This document shows, piece by piece, positions 16,904 through 25,178 of a stretch of DNA of 64,000 nt. Position numbers and translations under genes: made by a program. The notes below the pieces were generated by a model. The model did no database searches, had not been told where the DNA came from, and saw only the letters and a list, made by a program, of their open reading frames with translations. This DNA comes from VRUE01 sp045805805 (GTDB lineage Bacteria; Actinomycetota; Thermoleophilia; Solirubrobacterales; 70-9). Position 1 is the stretch's first letter. Every line of letters starts with the position of its first letter. The DNA is taken from the NCBI GenBank assembly GCA_045805805.1, contig JBJMKO010000086.1:1-64000 (forward strand), given 5' to 3'.

Positions 16904-17713
16904 ATGGCCCAGAACCGAAGCAGCCGCGCGACCGATTGGGAGTCGAAGGTTGCCTTGGCGCTTGGCGTCGGACGAATCGAGTGGATGAACCACCGCGCAT
17001 CCGACACAGGCATCCGAGGCGTCCTGACCATTCCGTGCTCGCGCGGGCACGGCGTCCAAATCGAGATGCCGACCAAATTCCCGCACGACGTCGTCAAGAA
17101 GAAGCTCATGCAGCAAGGCTGGGTCTTCCACGGCAGCAAGCCGGTGTGCCCGGACTGCGTCGAGGCGGACAAGCACAAGGGGCCGCGCGCCAAGCCGAAG
17201 CTGACCGTCGTCCCGGCAGCGCCACCGCCACAGCAAGACCTCGAACCCATCGTCCCGCAACCGACAGTGCCAGAGAAGGAACCGCCCATGGACACCAGCG
17301 CAACCGCGATCGCATCAGCAACCCTTACCCCGAGCGCGCGAGCAAAAGCCGCTCGCCGAGAAGTCATGCAATGGCTCGAAGAATCGTTCGAACTCACCGG
17401 GCCGGAGAAGGGCCGCTACAAGGCAGGCGTAACCGACGCGACGATCGCCAAGGAAACCGGTTGCAGCGAGGATGCAGTCAAGAAAATCCGCGAAGAATTC
17501 TTCGGCCTCCTCGACAAGCCGAAAGAACTCGATGGCATCAGCGCAGAAATCGGCACCTTGCGCCTCGCCGCCGCCGAACTCGAGCGCAAGGCGACCGAGG
17601 CTGCCGACGAGATCAAGCGCAACGCCACCGCCGAGGCCGAAGTCATCCGGCGCAAGGCGACCGAGCTGACCGAACGCCTCAACAAAATCAGCCGCGAACA
17701 AGGGTGGTCGTGA
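16904..17713 (+). CDS. zinc-ribbon and helix-turn-helix coiled-coil protein
   Basis: This 269-residue protein has an N-terminal zinc-ribbon-like part (CSRGHG and CPDC, about residues 45-90), then a Pro-rich linker. A helix-turn-helix-like stretch follows (DATIAKETGCSEDAVKKIREEF, about residues 178-199), and a long C-terminal coiled coil (ELERKATEAADEIKR). A GGAGGAA ribosome-binding site sets the start. It leads an early sub-operon. Probably a DNA-binding protein that multimerises through the coiled coil; no family name. Confidence 0.75.
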   Translation: MAQNRSSRATDWESKVALALGVGRIEWMNHRASDTGIRGVLTIPCSRGHGVQIEMPTKFPHDVVKKKLMQQGWVFHGSKPVCPDCVEADKHKGPRAKPKLTVVPAAPPPQQDLEPIVPQPTVPEKEPPMDTSATAIASATLTPSARAKAARREVMQWLEESFELTGPEKGRYKAGVTDATIAKETGCSEDAVKKIREEFFGLLDKPKELDGISAEIGTLRLAAAELERKATEAADEIKRNATAEAEVIRRKATELTERLNKISREQGWS

Positions 17714-18042
17714 TGGGCCGCCCTTACCCGCCGGGCACGACCCTCGTCCTCAAGAACGACAACGGCGGACGCCTGTTCACCGTCTTCGAGGATCGGGGCG
17801 AGGAAGGCATCGTCGAACTCGCCATGATGAGCAGCCAGCAGAAATACCGCGACCCGACGCCCCGCCACCGGCTGGTCAACCCGGGCAGCGCAGAGAAGGC
17901 GCACGAGATGATCGGTCAGCTCAAGCGCATGGCCGAGATCCGCGACGAGGCGCTGCGGCGGGAGAAGGCGATCGCCGAAAAGACCTTCAACAGCATCTAC
18001 CTGCAATACGAAGTGGAGACCGACCTTGAAACTGCCGATTGA
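17713..18042 (+). CDS. unknown early protein
   Basis: The product has 109 residues and its start overlaps the preceding stop (TGATG). An N-terminal beta part (TTLVLKNDNGGRLFTVFEDRG) resembles a small beta barrel, followed by a helical half with AEKAHEMIGQLKRMAEIRDEALRREKAIAE. No family is recognised. Confidence 0.75.
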   Translation: MGRPYPPGTTLVLKNDNGGRLFTVFEDRGEEGIVELAMMSSQQKYRDPTPRHRLVNPGSAEKAHEMIGQLKRMAEIRDEALRREKAIAEKTFNSIYLQYEVETDLETAD

Positions 18043-18286
18043 ACTCGACCGCCGCCAGAAGGTGGTCGCGGCCCTAATGCTGATGGGCTTCGATCTTCCG
18101 CAAGAGCTGCGGGCGGCAGGGCAGCACATGAAGGCCGCCGCCGTGGTGTGCCCGGGCCTCAAGGCCGACGAGATCCCGATGCAGGGCGCGCGCAACCGGC
18201 GGCTCGCCCTCAAGCGCGCTCGAGACCTGATCGACGAAATGCTTGCCGAGGCGGAGACCGCAGCGATCGCACCGGAAGCAACCTGA
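18026..18286 (+). CDS. unknown early protein (TTG start)
   Basis: The 86-residue product is helical. The start is a TTG preceded by GGAG and lies inside the end of the previous gene. It ends in an Ala/Glu-rich helix (RDLIDEMLAEAETAA). Its TGA stop falls inside a copy of the ACC-N5-GGTA dyad. No family is recognised. Confidence 0.65.
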   Translation: MKLPIELDRRQKVVAALMLMGFDLPQELRAAGQHMKAAAVVCPGLKADEIPMQGARNRRLALKRARDLIDEMLAEAETAAIAPEAT

Positions 18287-18292
18287 GCGGTA
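18281..18292 (+). promoter_or_regulatory. ACC-N5-GGTA dyad
   Basis: ACC-TGAGC-GGTA overlaps the end of the previous gene and precedes the gene at 18345. A TAGCAA -10-like box follows; no good -35 is visible. Confidence 0.5.
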
Positions 18293-18344
18293 GCAATCCG
18301 CCACGAACCTTGATACACCATCGAAGTGCCACCGGAGACCAGCC

Positions 18345-18776
18345 ATGACCGACCTTTTCGACACTGAGCAGCCGACGCCGTCCATGACGCGCGGGAGCGG
18401 CGATCACCCGACCAGCAAGAAAGCCGCGCGCAAGATTGCTGGACGAAAGAGCACCGCCCGCGCCCTCGTGATCGAGTTTGCGAAGCGAGCGCCCAACGGC
18501 TTCACCGACGAAGCCATGCAGAAGATGCGGCCCGATTGGGCGGAAAGCACCGCCCGCAAGCGCCGGACCGAGCTGACCGAGGAGAACATCATTCTCTCGA
18601 CCGGACGCGACCAGATCAACGACCTCGGGAACGAGATGCATGTGTGGATCCACCGGGACTTTGTGAGCAACCCGCCGCCGATCTTGCCGCGCAAGATCAA
18701 GCCGACGCGCAAGCAGGTCGACGCCGAACTCAAGCGCCTGCAAGGCATCCTCGACCGCCATGGGATCGGCTACTAA
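18345..18776 (+). CDS. winged-helix-type phage protein
   Basis: This 143-residue protein has a helical core (RALVIEFAKRAPNGFTDEAM, then WAESTARKRRTELTEENII) typical of small phage winged-helix proteins that end in a wing with a basic Arg pair. The C-terminal part (KPTRKQVDAELKRLQGILDRHG) is a long helix. Likely DNA-binding and regulatory; family not named. Confidence 0.75.
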   Translation: MTDLFDTEQPTPSMTRGSGDHPTSKKAARKIAGRKSTARALVIEFAKRAPNGFTDEAMQKMRPDWAESTARKRRTELTEENIILSTGRDQINDLGNEMHVWIHRDFVSNPPPILPRKIKPTRKQVDAELKRLQGILDRHGIGY

Positions 18777-19369
18777 TGGACGACCTTCGCCTCACCCCCA
18801 TGACGGACTTCACGACGGACCCGCCCGGCGACCTGCTGGGCCGGGCGACCTTCGCCGTGTTCAACCGCGAACGCAGCCAACGCTATTGGCTCATCCGCAT
18901 CTGGGACCGCGCCCGGCCTCTGCTGGTCGTGGTCATGTTCAACCCGTCGGACGCCGACGACGAACGCAACGACCCGACGATCAGCGCACTGATTCACTTC
19001 GCCACGATGTGGGGATACGGCGGCCTGCTGGTCATCAACCTGCACAGCCATGTGTCGAGCCAGCCGAGCGCGATCCGGCGGCTGCAAGCGGACGACGTCG
19101 AGACCTGCCCCTACCCGAACGTCGTCGCGTGGAAGGAAGCGATCGGCTACGCCCGCGACCAGCACCTTCCGATCCTCTTGGCGTGGGGCAACCTCGGCGA
19201 CGAGCCGACGATCAAACGGTTCGCCAGCTTCGCGCACGACCTCCCGGCAATCTGCCTCGGCAAGACGAGCGACGGACGGCCCAAGCATCCCATGGCTCGG
19301 GGCCTTTACCGGATCCCGCGCGACCTCGAGCCGCAACCGTTCGATTGGAGCATCTATGACGACTCATAG
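18776..19369 (+). CDS. DUF1643 protein
   Basis: This 197-residue protein shows the DUF1643 signature: LLVVVMFNPSDADDERNDPT near residue 45, then GYGGLLVINLHS and ILLAWGNLGD. DUF1643 proteins are widespread in phages and mobile elements; their biochemical function is unknown. The start codon overlaps the previous stop (TAATG). It sits in the early cluster next to a helicase and nucleases. Confidence 0.9.
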   Translation: MDDLRLTPMTDFTTDPPGDLLGRATFAVFNRERSQRYWLIRIWDRARPLLVVVMFNPSDADDERNDPTISALIHFATMWGYGGLLVINLHSHVSSQPSAIRRLQADDVETCPYPNVVAWKEAIGYARDQHLPILLAWGNLGDEPTIKRFASFAHDLPAICLGKTSDGRPKHPMARGLYRIPRDLEPQPFDWSIYDDS

Positions 19370-19820
19370 CGAGCTGGTGCGCAGCACAAGCGGGCCGGTC
19401 AATCGGGACGCGGCCCGGGTGATGATGCCGGGAGTCCACTACGAGAAGACACTGCATCCCGACGCCAAGCACTGGAAGGTGCCGCCGCCGCACTACCGGT
19501 TCATCCCGCAAGCGGGCAATCCGCAGTCGATCGACCTGACCGGGACCAAGTTCGGGCTGCTCACGGTCGTCGGCTGGATGGGCGCGATCGGCGGCAGCTG
19601 CGGTCGCCAGCGGAAGGGACCGGACAAGCCGCCGAAGCGAATGGGCGCATGGCTCGTGCGCTGCGCGTGCGGCGACTACGAAGTCCGCACCGCCCGGGCA
19701 ATCCGCAACCCGAACAACAAGAGCGACCGCTGCAGCATCTGCCGGGACGTCCAATACAAGCGCGAGCACACGCCCGAGGCGGTCCGGCGCGACATGAACA
19801 AGAAGGCGCGCGGGAAATGA
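19356..19820 (+). CDS. zinc-ribbon protein of the AP2/HNH-associated type
   Basis: The product has 154 residues. The motif TGTKFGLLTVVGW, followed by WLVRCACGDYEV and CSIC, matches the N-terminal module found in many phage HNH/AP2 homing endonucleases and as a stand-alone protein. Four cysteines would bind zinc. It overlaps DUF1643 by 14 bases. Probably nucleic-acid binding; no nuclease domain is present here. Confidence 0.7.
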   Translation: MTTHSELVRSTSGPVNRDAARVMMPGVHYEKTLHPDAKHWKVPPPHYRFIPQAGNPQSIDLTGTKFGLLTVVGWMGAIGGSCGRQRKGPDKPPKRMGAWLVRCACGDYEVRTARAIRNPNNKSDRCSICRDVQYKREHTPEAVRRDMNKKARGK

Positions 19821-21007
19821 GCGCGGCAGCCGTCATGGAACCGGTCGACCTCAACACGGCCAAGTGGTCTCCCCAGCAGGAGCACGCGCTCGAGGAAGTC
19901 GACCGGTGGCTCAAGAACGGGCCGGGCAAGGGCAGCACGCCGCAGATCTTCCGCCTGTTCGGCTTCGCCGGGACGGGCAAGACGACGCTCGCGCGCGAGC
20001 TGGCGGAGAAGGCTGGCGGGTCGGTCCTGTTCGCCACCTTCACCGGCAAGGCCAGCCTCGTCCTGCAGTCGAAGGGCTGCTGGGGCGCGAGCACGATCCA
20101 CAGCCTGATCTACAAGCCCGAACAGGATCCCATCACCGGAGAATTCACCTTCAAGCTGAACCCCGAATCCGAACTATCCACCGCCAAGCTGCTGATCATC
20201 GACGAGGTGTCGATGGTCGGCGAGGAGCTGGCGCAAGATCTGCTCTCGTTCCGCAAGCCGATCCTCGTGCTCGGCGACCCGGCCCAGCTGCCGCCGGTCA
20301 AGGATACCGGGTTTTTCATCAACGCGAAGCCCGACGTCATGCTGACCGAAGTCCACCGGCAGGCGCGCGACAATCCGATCATCCACCTCTCGATGATGGT
20401 CCGCGAGGGCAAGCGCCTGCAGCCGGGCACCTACGGCGAGACCCGTCTGTTCGACCGCGCGACCTGCGACCGGCTCACCGTGTGGACCGACGTCTCGAAC
20501 GCCGACCAACTGCTCTGCGGGATGAACAAGACGCGGGCGCACTCGAACACGAAGATCCGCCGCGAGGCCGGGCTGGCGAAGGAAGGCGACCCGAAGGAAT
20601 GGCTGCCGGTCATGGGCGATCGCCTGATCTGCCTGCGCAACAACCGCGAGCACGGCATCCTCAACGGCATGCTGTTCGATTGCATCAACTCCGAGCTGGC
20701 AATCCACAAGAAGCTGCCGGGCGCGAAGATGCGGGTGAAGTCGCTCGACCAGCCGAACCGCCAGCCGATCGACGTGAACACGCCGCGCGAGTTTTTCGAG
20801 GGCAAGGAAGCCGACCTCGATTGGCGGGCGATCGTCGACCACCAGCAATTCACCTTCGGCTGGGCGATCACCTGCCACAAGGCGCAGGGCAGCCAGTGGC
20901 CGCACGTCGGCATCATCAACGAGGCACACGTCTTCCGCGAGGATGCGGACAAGTGGCTCTACACGGCCATCACGCGCGCCTCCGAGCGGGTGACGATGGT
21001 GCTCTGA
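19817..21007 (+). CDS. SF1B helicase, RecD/Dda-like
   Basis: The 396-residue product has Walker A GFAGTGKTT (residues 49-57), a Walker B motif LLIIDEVSM (DE at 129-130), motif III LVLGDPAQLPP, and motifs V/VI near the C-terminus (TCHKAQGSQWP, YTAITRASERV). This is the 5'-3' superfamily 1B group that includes RecD and phage T4 Dda. It would unwind DNA in replication or recombination. The length is normal for a Dda-type enzyme. ATGA overlaps with both neighbours show translational coupling. Confidence 0.93.
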   Translation: MSAAAVMEPVDLNTAKWSPQQEHALEEVDRWLKNGPGKGSTPQIFRLFGFAGTGKTTLARELAEKAGGSVLFATFTGKASLVLQSKGCWGASTIHSLIYKPEQDPITGEFTFKLNPESELSTAKLLIIDEVSMVGEELAQDLLSFRKPILVLGDPAQLPPVKDTGFFINAKPDVMLTEVHRQARDNPIIHLSMMVREGKRLQPGTYGETRLFDRATCDRLTVWTDVSNADQLLCGMNKTRAHSNTKIRREAGLAKEGDPKEWLPVMGDRLICLRNNREHGILNGMLFDCINSELAIHKKLPGAKMRVKSLDQPNRQPIDVNTPREFFEGKEADLDWRAIVDHQQFTFGWAITCHKAQGSQWPHVGIINEAHVFREDADKWLYTAITRASERVTMVL

Positions 21008-21180
21008 TGGCGAAACCCAACCCTTGGCGGCGGCACGACGGCGACGGTCAGGTGCCCGTTGAAATCACCGACCTGCACCGCCGAATCCAGTGGCGGATCA
21101 TCGGGACGCACCGGACGAAGGTCGTTCGGGCGCGCAAGCACGATTGGGGCCTCACCTTCGAGTGGCGCTACGTCCAATGA
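21007..21180 (+). CDS. small basic protein
   Basis: The product has 57 residues and is rich in Arg, Trp and His (PNPWRRHDGDG, WRIIGTHRTKVVRARKHDW). The start overlaps the helicase stop (TGATG). No family is recognised; it could assist a nucleic-acid enzyme. Confidence 0.65.
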   Translation: MAKPNPWRRHDGDGQVPVEITDLHRRIQWRIIGTHRTKVVRARKHDWGLTFEWRYVQ

Positions 21181-21584
21181 GCGTGAAGTGGGGAGAGCAC
21201 AGCCGGTTCTCGAACGGACGGCGGTTCGTCGAACGCCTGTTCGACGCGCAGAATGGCTTTTGCGCGGCCTGCGGCGAAGAAATGTTCCTGCCGAAGCGGC
21301 ACCCCCATCACAACTATCTACTCTACGCGAGCCGCGATCATCTGGTGCCGCGCAAGCGGAACGGCACGAACTGCCCGCGCAACGCCGTTGCCATGCACGT
21401 CGGCTGCAACAGCCGGAAGGGTGATCGCGCGCCGACCGGCTGCGAGCTGATCTTTCACGCGCTCGTGCTCGAGCGGCTGCACCTGCCGCCCGAGACCGAC
21501 GTCGCGCCGCACATCGAAATCGGGGAGCAGCCGCGTGCTACCCTCGCCGACATTTGGCCCAAGGGGAGAGAAGCACATGCGTAA
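21177..21584 (+). CDS. HNH endonuclease
   Basis: The 135-residue protein has CAACG, then SRDHLVPRKR (the His of the HNH site), NAVAMHVGCN and KGDR, the layout of HNH nucleases with a zinc-binding CxxC pair. HNH enzymes cut DNA and are often linked to packaging or host-DNA attack. It is in the early cluster behind the helicase. An ATGA overlap sets the start. Confidence 0.85.
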   Translation: MSVKWGEHSRFSNGRRFVERLFDAQNGFCAACGEEMFLPKRHPHHNYLLYASRDHLVPRKRNGTNCPRNAVAMHVGCNSRKGDRAPTGCELIFHALVLERLHLPPETDVAPHIEIGEQPRATLADIWPKGREAHA

Positions 21585-21783
21585 TCCATTCGCGCTCGTG
21601 GCGATCATGGCGCTCACGAGCATGGGGATAGCCACCGAAGTGCGCGACGACGATCCGCCGCGCCGCCGCCAGCGACAGGGTGAGCCGCTCCGGGTCGAGC
21701 CTGCGATGCACGAGCCGGAAGTCCTCTCGAAGCGCGCCGAGCGCCGCGCCCGGGGCAAGGCGAAGGCCGCGCGCCGTGGTTGA
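21577..21783 (+). CDS. small protein with signal-like N-terminus
   Basis: The product has 68 residues. A hydrophobic N-terminus (RNPFALVAIMALTSMGIATE) is followed by a basic, disordered tail rich in Arg and Lys. It overlaps both neighbours. The hydrophobic stretch may be a signal or anchor; no family is recognised. Confidence 0.6.
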   Translation: MRNPFALVAIMALTSMGIATEVRDDDPPRRRQRQGEPLRVEPAMHEPEVLSKRAERRARGKAKAARRG

Positions 21784-22078
21784 ACGAATCCAGCTGCGGC
21801 GCACGAAGGGCTGGCGCATGCCGCCCAACACCGTGAAGGTAGACCGCACGACGAAGTGGGGCAATCCCTTCATCCCGGGGAAGCCGAGCGCCTACTCGGG
21901 CGGGCGGAAAGTGCAAGACAAGCGCCATGCGTTCGTCCTGTTCCGCGCCGTAGCGCCGGACAACGAGGCGCTGGTGAAAGCCGCCCGCGAGGAGCTGCGC
22001 GGCAAGAACCTCGCCTGCTGGTGCGGCCCTCACGACGATTGCCACGCCGACGTCCTGCTCGAGCTGGCCAACTCATGA
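21776..22078 (+). CDS. DUF4326 protein
   Basis: The 100-residue protein shows the DUF4326 pattern: RIQLRRTKGWRMPPNTVKVD, TKWGNPF, then LRGKNLACWCGPHDDCHADV. Two cysteines and a His near the end could bind metal. The GTG start follows the family N-terminus better than the internal Met. The function of DUF4326 is unknown; it is common in phages. Confidence 0.85.
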   Translation: MVERIQLRRTKGWRMPPNTVKVDRTTKWGNPFIPGKPSAYSGGRKVQDKRHAFVLFRAVAPDNEALVKAAREELRGKNLACWCGPHDDCHADVLLELANS

Positions 22079-22260
22079 TCGACTGCCAGCACGAGTCGCA
22101 CGTCCGCAAAGGCGAGATCCGCTGCAAGAAGTGCCACGCCCGGCACATGATCCTGCCCGACGGAGCGCGCTGGGTCGCGTCCCGCCACCGTGGCGGATAC
22201 CCGAAGGGCAAGCCGCGCCACGCTCGAGCACACCATGAAGCGCACCGAACTGAAGCGTAA
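22075..22260 (+). CDS. small zinc-finger protein
   Basis: The product has 61 residues with CQHES and CKKCHARH motifs that could bind one zinc, followed by a basic His-rich tail. It overlaps the DUF4326 stop (ATGA). No named family. Confidence 0.65.
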   Translation: MIDCQHESHVRKGEIRCKKCHARHMILPDGARWVASRHRGGYPKGKPRHARAHHEAHRTEA

Positions 22261-22624
22261 GACCCCCCTGCGCAATCGGAAGGCCGGGCTGCCAACCCGG
22301 TCGCCCATGCGCAGGCGGGCCGCCAAGCCGAAGAAGGTCGCCGAGAAGCGCCACCTCGAGCGCGTGGCCGCCATGCCGTGCATCATTCCGAGTTGCCGCA
22401 AGCCCGGACCGTCGACCGTCCATCATGTCCGGCACAAGATCACCCGATCGGGCACCTTTGCTCGAGTCGACCGCCGCGTCGTGCCGCTTTGTCCACCACA
22501 CCATCTGCACGACCACGGCCCGGACTCGGTCGAGAAGATCCACGAGGCGGGCATATTCGAGCGGTTCGGCGTCGACCTCTGGGTCGAGGCGGAGCGGCTG
22601 TGGGAGGAGAGCTGTGCCGCGTGA
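22235..22624 (+). CDS. Ref-type HNH-like nuclease (DUF968-like)
   Basis: This 129-residue protein has a basic N-terminus (LKRKTPLRNRKAG), then CIIPSCRKPGPSTVHHVRHK, and later VPLCPPHHLHDHG. The cysteine pair followed by His-rich elements matches the Ref/DUF968 family of phage recombination-associated nucleases (P1 Ref cuts RecA-bound DNA). Length and neighbours fit. Residues are visible; RecA dependence is family knowledge. Confidence 0.75.
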   Translation: MKRTELKRKTPLRNRKAGLPTRSPMRRRAAKPKKVAEKRHLERVAAMPCIIPSCRKPGPSTVHHVRHKITRSGTFARVDRRVVPLCPPHHLHDHGPDSVEKIHEAGIFERFGVDLWVEAERLWEESCAA

Positions 22625-22913
22625 GCGACTCCAGTGCATCATTACCGGCTGCAAGCGGACCCAGCTGCGCGAGAAGATCGTCGGCGAGGAATGGATCTGC
22701 CACAAGCACTGGCAAGCAGGCGTCCCGCCGCGATCGCCCCAACGGGCCGTGTTCCGGCGCTTCAAACGCATCGTCCGGCGCTACGGCTGGACAGACGAAC
22801 GCATCTACCGGGGAGGTAGACTATGGGCGTGGCTCAAGGCACGGTGTGAAAGCGCCGCTGCCGGGGATCTCGACCAGCGGGAAATCGATCGCATGTTTGG
22901 GTGGGGAGACTGA
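22614..22913 (+). CDS. cysteine-rich basic protein
   Basis: The 99-residue product starts at a GTG with a strong GGGAGGAG ribosome-binding site. CIITGC and CHKHW form a possible zinc site in the first third, followed by a basic helical part (RRFKRIVRRYGW). It lies between Ref-like and methyltransferase genes. Nucleic-acid binding is likely; no family is recognised. Confidence 0.7.
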   Translation: MPRERLQCIITGCKRTQLREKIVGEEWICHKHWQAGVPPRSPQRAVFRRFKRIVRRYGWTDERIYRGGRLWAWLKARCESAAAGDLDQREIDRMFGWGD

Positions 22914-23620
22914 TGTTTTCGCTTGAAGCGCAGGAGGCCGTCCCGACGGACCTCGCCTATTGCAACCGCTGCCGGAAGGTCGTTGGCGACTATGACGGCA
23001 AGTGGGGCTTCGAGTGCGTCTGCAACGCCTTCGACGGCCTGCCGATGTTCGGCTTCGACGTGATCTACGCCGACCCGCCGTGGCCGTTCGAGAATTACTC
23101 GACCAAGGGCGAGAGCCGCAACCCGAACCGGCACTACACGACCATGGCGATCGAGCAGATCCAAGCGCTGCAGGTCGGGCACCTCGCGGCGGGCAACTGC
23201 GCGCTGTTCCTCTGGGTCACCGACCCGATGCTCGACCAAGCAATCGACACCATCCGGCTCTGGGGTTTCCGCTATGTGACCCGGGCCTTCGAGTGGGTGA
23301 AGCGGACGAAGCTCGACACCGATTGGCACATGGGCACCGGCTATTACACCCGAGCCAACCCCGAATCCTGCCTGCTCGCCACGAACGGGCGCATCGGACG
23401 CCCGGCGGACAAGGGCGTGCGCCAGCTCGTCGTTGAGCCGGTGCGCGAGCACAGCCGCAAGCCTGACCGGATCCGCGACGACATTGAGCGCATGTATCCG
23501 GGGAAGCGCTACCTCGAGCTGTTCGCGCGCAGTCAGCGCCCGGGCTGGACGTCGTGGGGCAATCAGACCGACAAGTTCAACGAAGGAGGGACCGATGCCA
23601 ATTCTGCAAGTCTATGTTGA
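22913..23620 (+). CDS. MT-A70-type adenine methyltransferase
   Basis: This 235-residue protein has the catalytic DPPW motif (residues 54-57) in VIYADPPWPFENY, and the MT-A70 follow-up motifs LFLWVTDPM, FEWVKRTK, and KPDRIRDDIERMYP near the C-terminus. MT-A70 enzymes methylate N6 of adenine in DNA or RNA with S-adenosylmethionine. A short CNRC plus CVC cluster precedes the domain. It probably protects phage DNA from restriction or marks it. The ATG overlaps the previous stop. Confidence 0.92.
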   Translation: MFSLEAQEAVPTDLAYCNRCRKVVGDYDGKWGFECVCNAFDGLPMFGFDVIYADPPWPFENYSTKGESRNPNRHYTTMAIEQIQALQVGHLAAGNCALFLWVTDPMLDQAIDTIRLWGFRYVTRAFEWVKRTKLDTDWHMGTGYYTRANPESCLLATNGRIGRPADKGVRQLVVEPVREHSRKPDRIRDDIERMYPGKRYLELFARSQRPGWTSWGNQTDKFNEGGTDANSASLC

Positions 23621-23861
23621 CGACGCGACCCACAAGCGCCTGAAGCGCGCCGCCCAGCAAAAGGGAGACGCGGTCGACAACCTCGCCGAAGCCGCCGTGG
23701 CCGAGGCCGCGCTCGATTGGGCGAAGGCCAACGGCTTCCCGGGCGAAGACAAGCCCGACCTCCACCCGATGAAGGCCGGGATCCAGCAGGACGACAAGCC
23801 CGACCTCCACCGGCACCCGATCCACGACGAGATCGAGACGGAATCCGAGGGCGAGAAGTGA
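23595..23861 (+). CDS. small protein with ribbon-helix-helix-like N-terminus
   Basis: The product has 88 residues. ILQVYVDDATHKRLKRAAQQKG and the following helix resemble ribbon-helix-helix proteins. The C-terminal part has a short internal repeat (DKPDLHPM and DKPDLHRH). An AAGGAGGG ribosome-binding site precedes the ATG, which lies inside the methyltransferase end. A regulator or antitoxin-like role is possible but unproved. Confidence 0.65.
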   Translation: MPILQVYVDDATHKRLKRAAQQKGDAVDNLAEAAVAEAALDWAKANGFPGEDKPDLHPMKAGIQQDDKPDLHRHPIHDEIETESEGEK

Positions 23862-24202
23862 AGGGCCGCCTGCGGTGGCCGATCGCGCTTGCGGTCGGCG
23901 TCACCATGCGCTTCCGCAGCGGGCATACGGTCCGCTTCACCGCCGAATCGCTTACGGTGAACGTGGACGGCTTCGCCAAGATCGTCGGCTACAATTGGCA
24001 GGGCGCGCGGGACGCGCCGCTCTACCTCGATCCGAGCGCGATCGAATCCGTGGTGACCGACAGGGTGATCCGGTGGCGCGGCTGGCGCGCGGAACCTGCC
24101 ACCGCTCCGGTCGTCGATACGCCAGTGGCGGCCACCGTCGAGCCGGTCAACCTTGAGGGCAGCGACGGCGGCCCGCTGCCGGAGAAAGTGAAGCTGCACT
24201 GA
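23858..24202 (+). CDS. unknown early protein
   Basis: The 114-residue product starts at a GTG overlapping the previous stop. The first half is beta-rich (TMRFRSGHTVRFTAESLTVN, then VDGFAKIVGYNWQG) and the second half is Pro/Val-rich. No family is recognised. Confidence 0.65.
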   Translation: MKGRLRWPIALAVGVTMRFRSGHTVRFTAESLTVNVDGFAKIVGYNWQGARDAPLYLDPSAIESVVTDRVIRWRGWRAEPATAPVVDTPVAATVEPVNLEGSDGGPLPEKVKLH

Positions 24203-24417
24203 TGGCCCAATTTGTGGAGCTGAAGCCCGAAACCCTGCTCGATCGTGCGCTTGGCACGATCGACAGCATGGCGGAGGCCATGTGGCAGGACGAGGCGGCG
24301 CGACGGGGGAGCGCGCGGGCTGTCAGCTGGGGCGAGGAAAACCAAGCCGAGCGGGAACTGTGGATGCGGCGAGCGACTGTGGCATTTTTGACCATGCTCG
24401 AGCCGAAAGACGCATAG
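24202..24417 (+). CDS. unknown early protein
   Basis: The product has 71 residues and is helical and acidic, with RALGTIDSMAEAMWQDEAARRG. No family is recognised. It ends the sub-operon before the promoter at 24435. Confidence 0.65.
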   Translation: MAQFVELKPETLLDRALGTIDSMAEAMWQDEAARRGSARAVSWGEENQAERELWMRRATVAFLTMLEPKDA

Positions 24418-24434
24418 AAACCCGCATATTCTGC

Positions 24435-24461
24435 TTGCTGTCGCTACCTCTCCGGTATAAG
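24435..24461 (+). promoter_or_regulatory. early promoter with dyad
   Basis: TTGCTG and TATAAG are spaced 15 bp apart. The dyad ACC-TCTCC-GGTA spans 24446-24457. It precedes the gene at 24495. Confidence 0.7.
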
Positions 24462-24494
24462 CCGGTGACACCGAGTGCCAACCGGAGAGAGATT

Positions 24495-25178
24495 ATGCCG
24501 AACGTCCAAGAGCCGAAGCTGGTCGAGAAAGACCGAACCCACGGCGACACCTACGAGCACCCCGCCTTCGGGCAGATCCGCGTCAACCGCGTCAGCGGGC
24601 GCGCGCACCTGTTCGGGAGCGACTTCACGCACCAGCATTATGTGATCGTCGAGATCGAGACCTGCCAGCTGGTGCGCAGCCTCAACCGCGACCGCTACCA
24701 CGGCGACAAGCCGCTGATCCGGGTGGCGATGAGCGAGGCACAGTGGGCCGCGTTCGTGTCCAGCATGGGACGGCAGGGAGCGCCCTGCACGATCGAGCGG
24801 CGCGGATTCGAGTCCATCCCCGAGCTGCCCGCGCCGGTCGCGCGCCCCGAGCAATTCAGCGGCGAGATGCGCGGCAAGCTGCCCAAGGTCGTCGAGCGCC
24901 TCAAGAGCGCGGCGGCCAACGCCAAGACGGTCTCGCACCGCAAGGAAATCGAAGGCGCGATCATGGAGCTGACCAGCAACGTCGACTTCATCGCCGAGTC
25001 CTTCGACGAGCACATGGAGGGCACGGTCGAGGCGGCCAAGGCCGAAGTGCACGGCTACATCAACCACACGATCGAGCGGGCAGGCCTGCAGGCGCTGACC
25101 GGCGGGCAGCCTCCTTTCGCGCTCGAGACCCGGCACGCTCCGGCGCTCGAGGACCACAGTCAGGAGAAAAGCCAGTGA
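24495..25178 (+). CDS. unknown early protein, leader of second sub-operon
   Basis: The 227-residue product opens with beta elements (FGQIRVNRVSGRAHLFGSDF, HYVIVEIETCQLVR). It continues with a helical part whose segments KVVERLKSAAANAKT and EIEGAIMELTSNVDFIAESF look like coiled coils. It resembles conserved phage proteins of unknown function, but no family name is certain. It directly follows an early promoter. Confidence 0.75.
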   Translation: MPNVQEPKLVEKDRTHGDTYEHPAFGQIRVNRVSGRAHLFGSDFTHQHYVIVEIETCQLVRSLNRDRYHGDKPLIRVAMSEAQWAAFVSSMGRQGAPCTIERRGFESIPELPAPVARPEQFSGEMRGKLPKVVERLKSAAANAKTVSHRKEIEGAIMELTSNVDFIAESFDEHMEGTVEAAKAEVHGYINHTIERAGLQALTGGQPPFALETRHAPALEDHSQEKSQ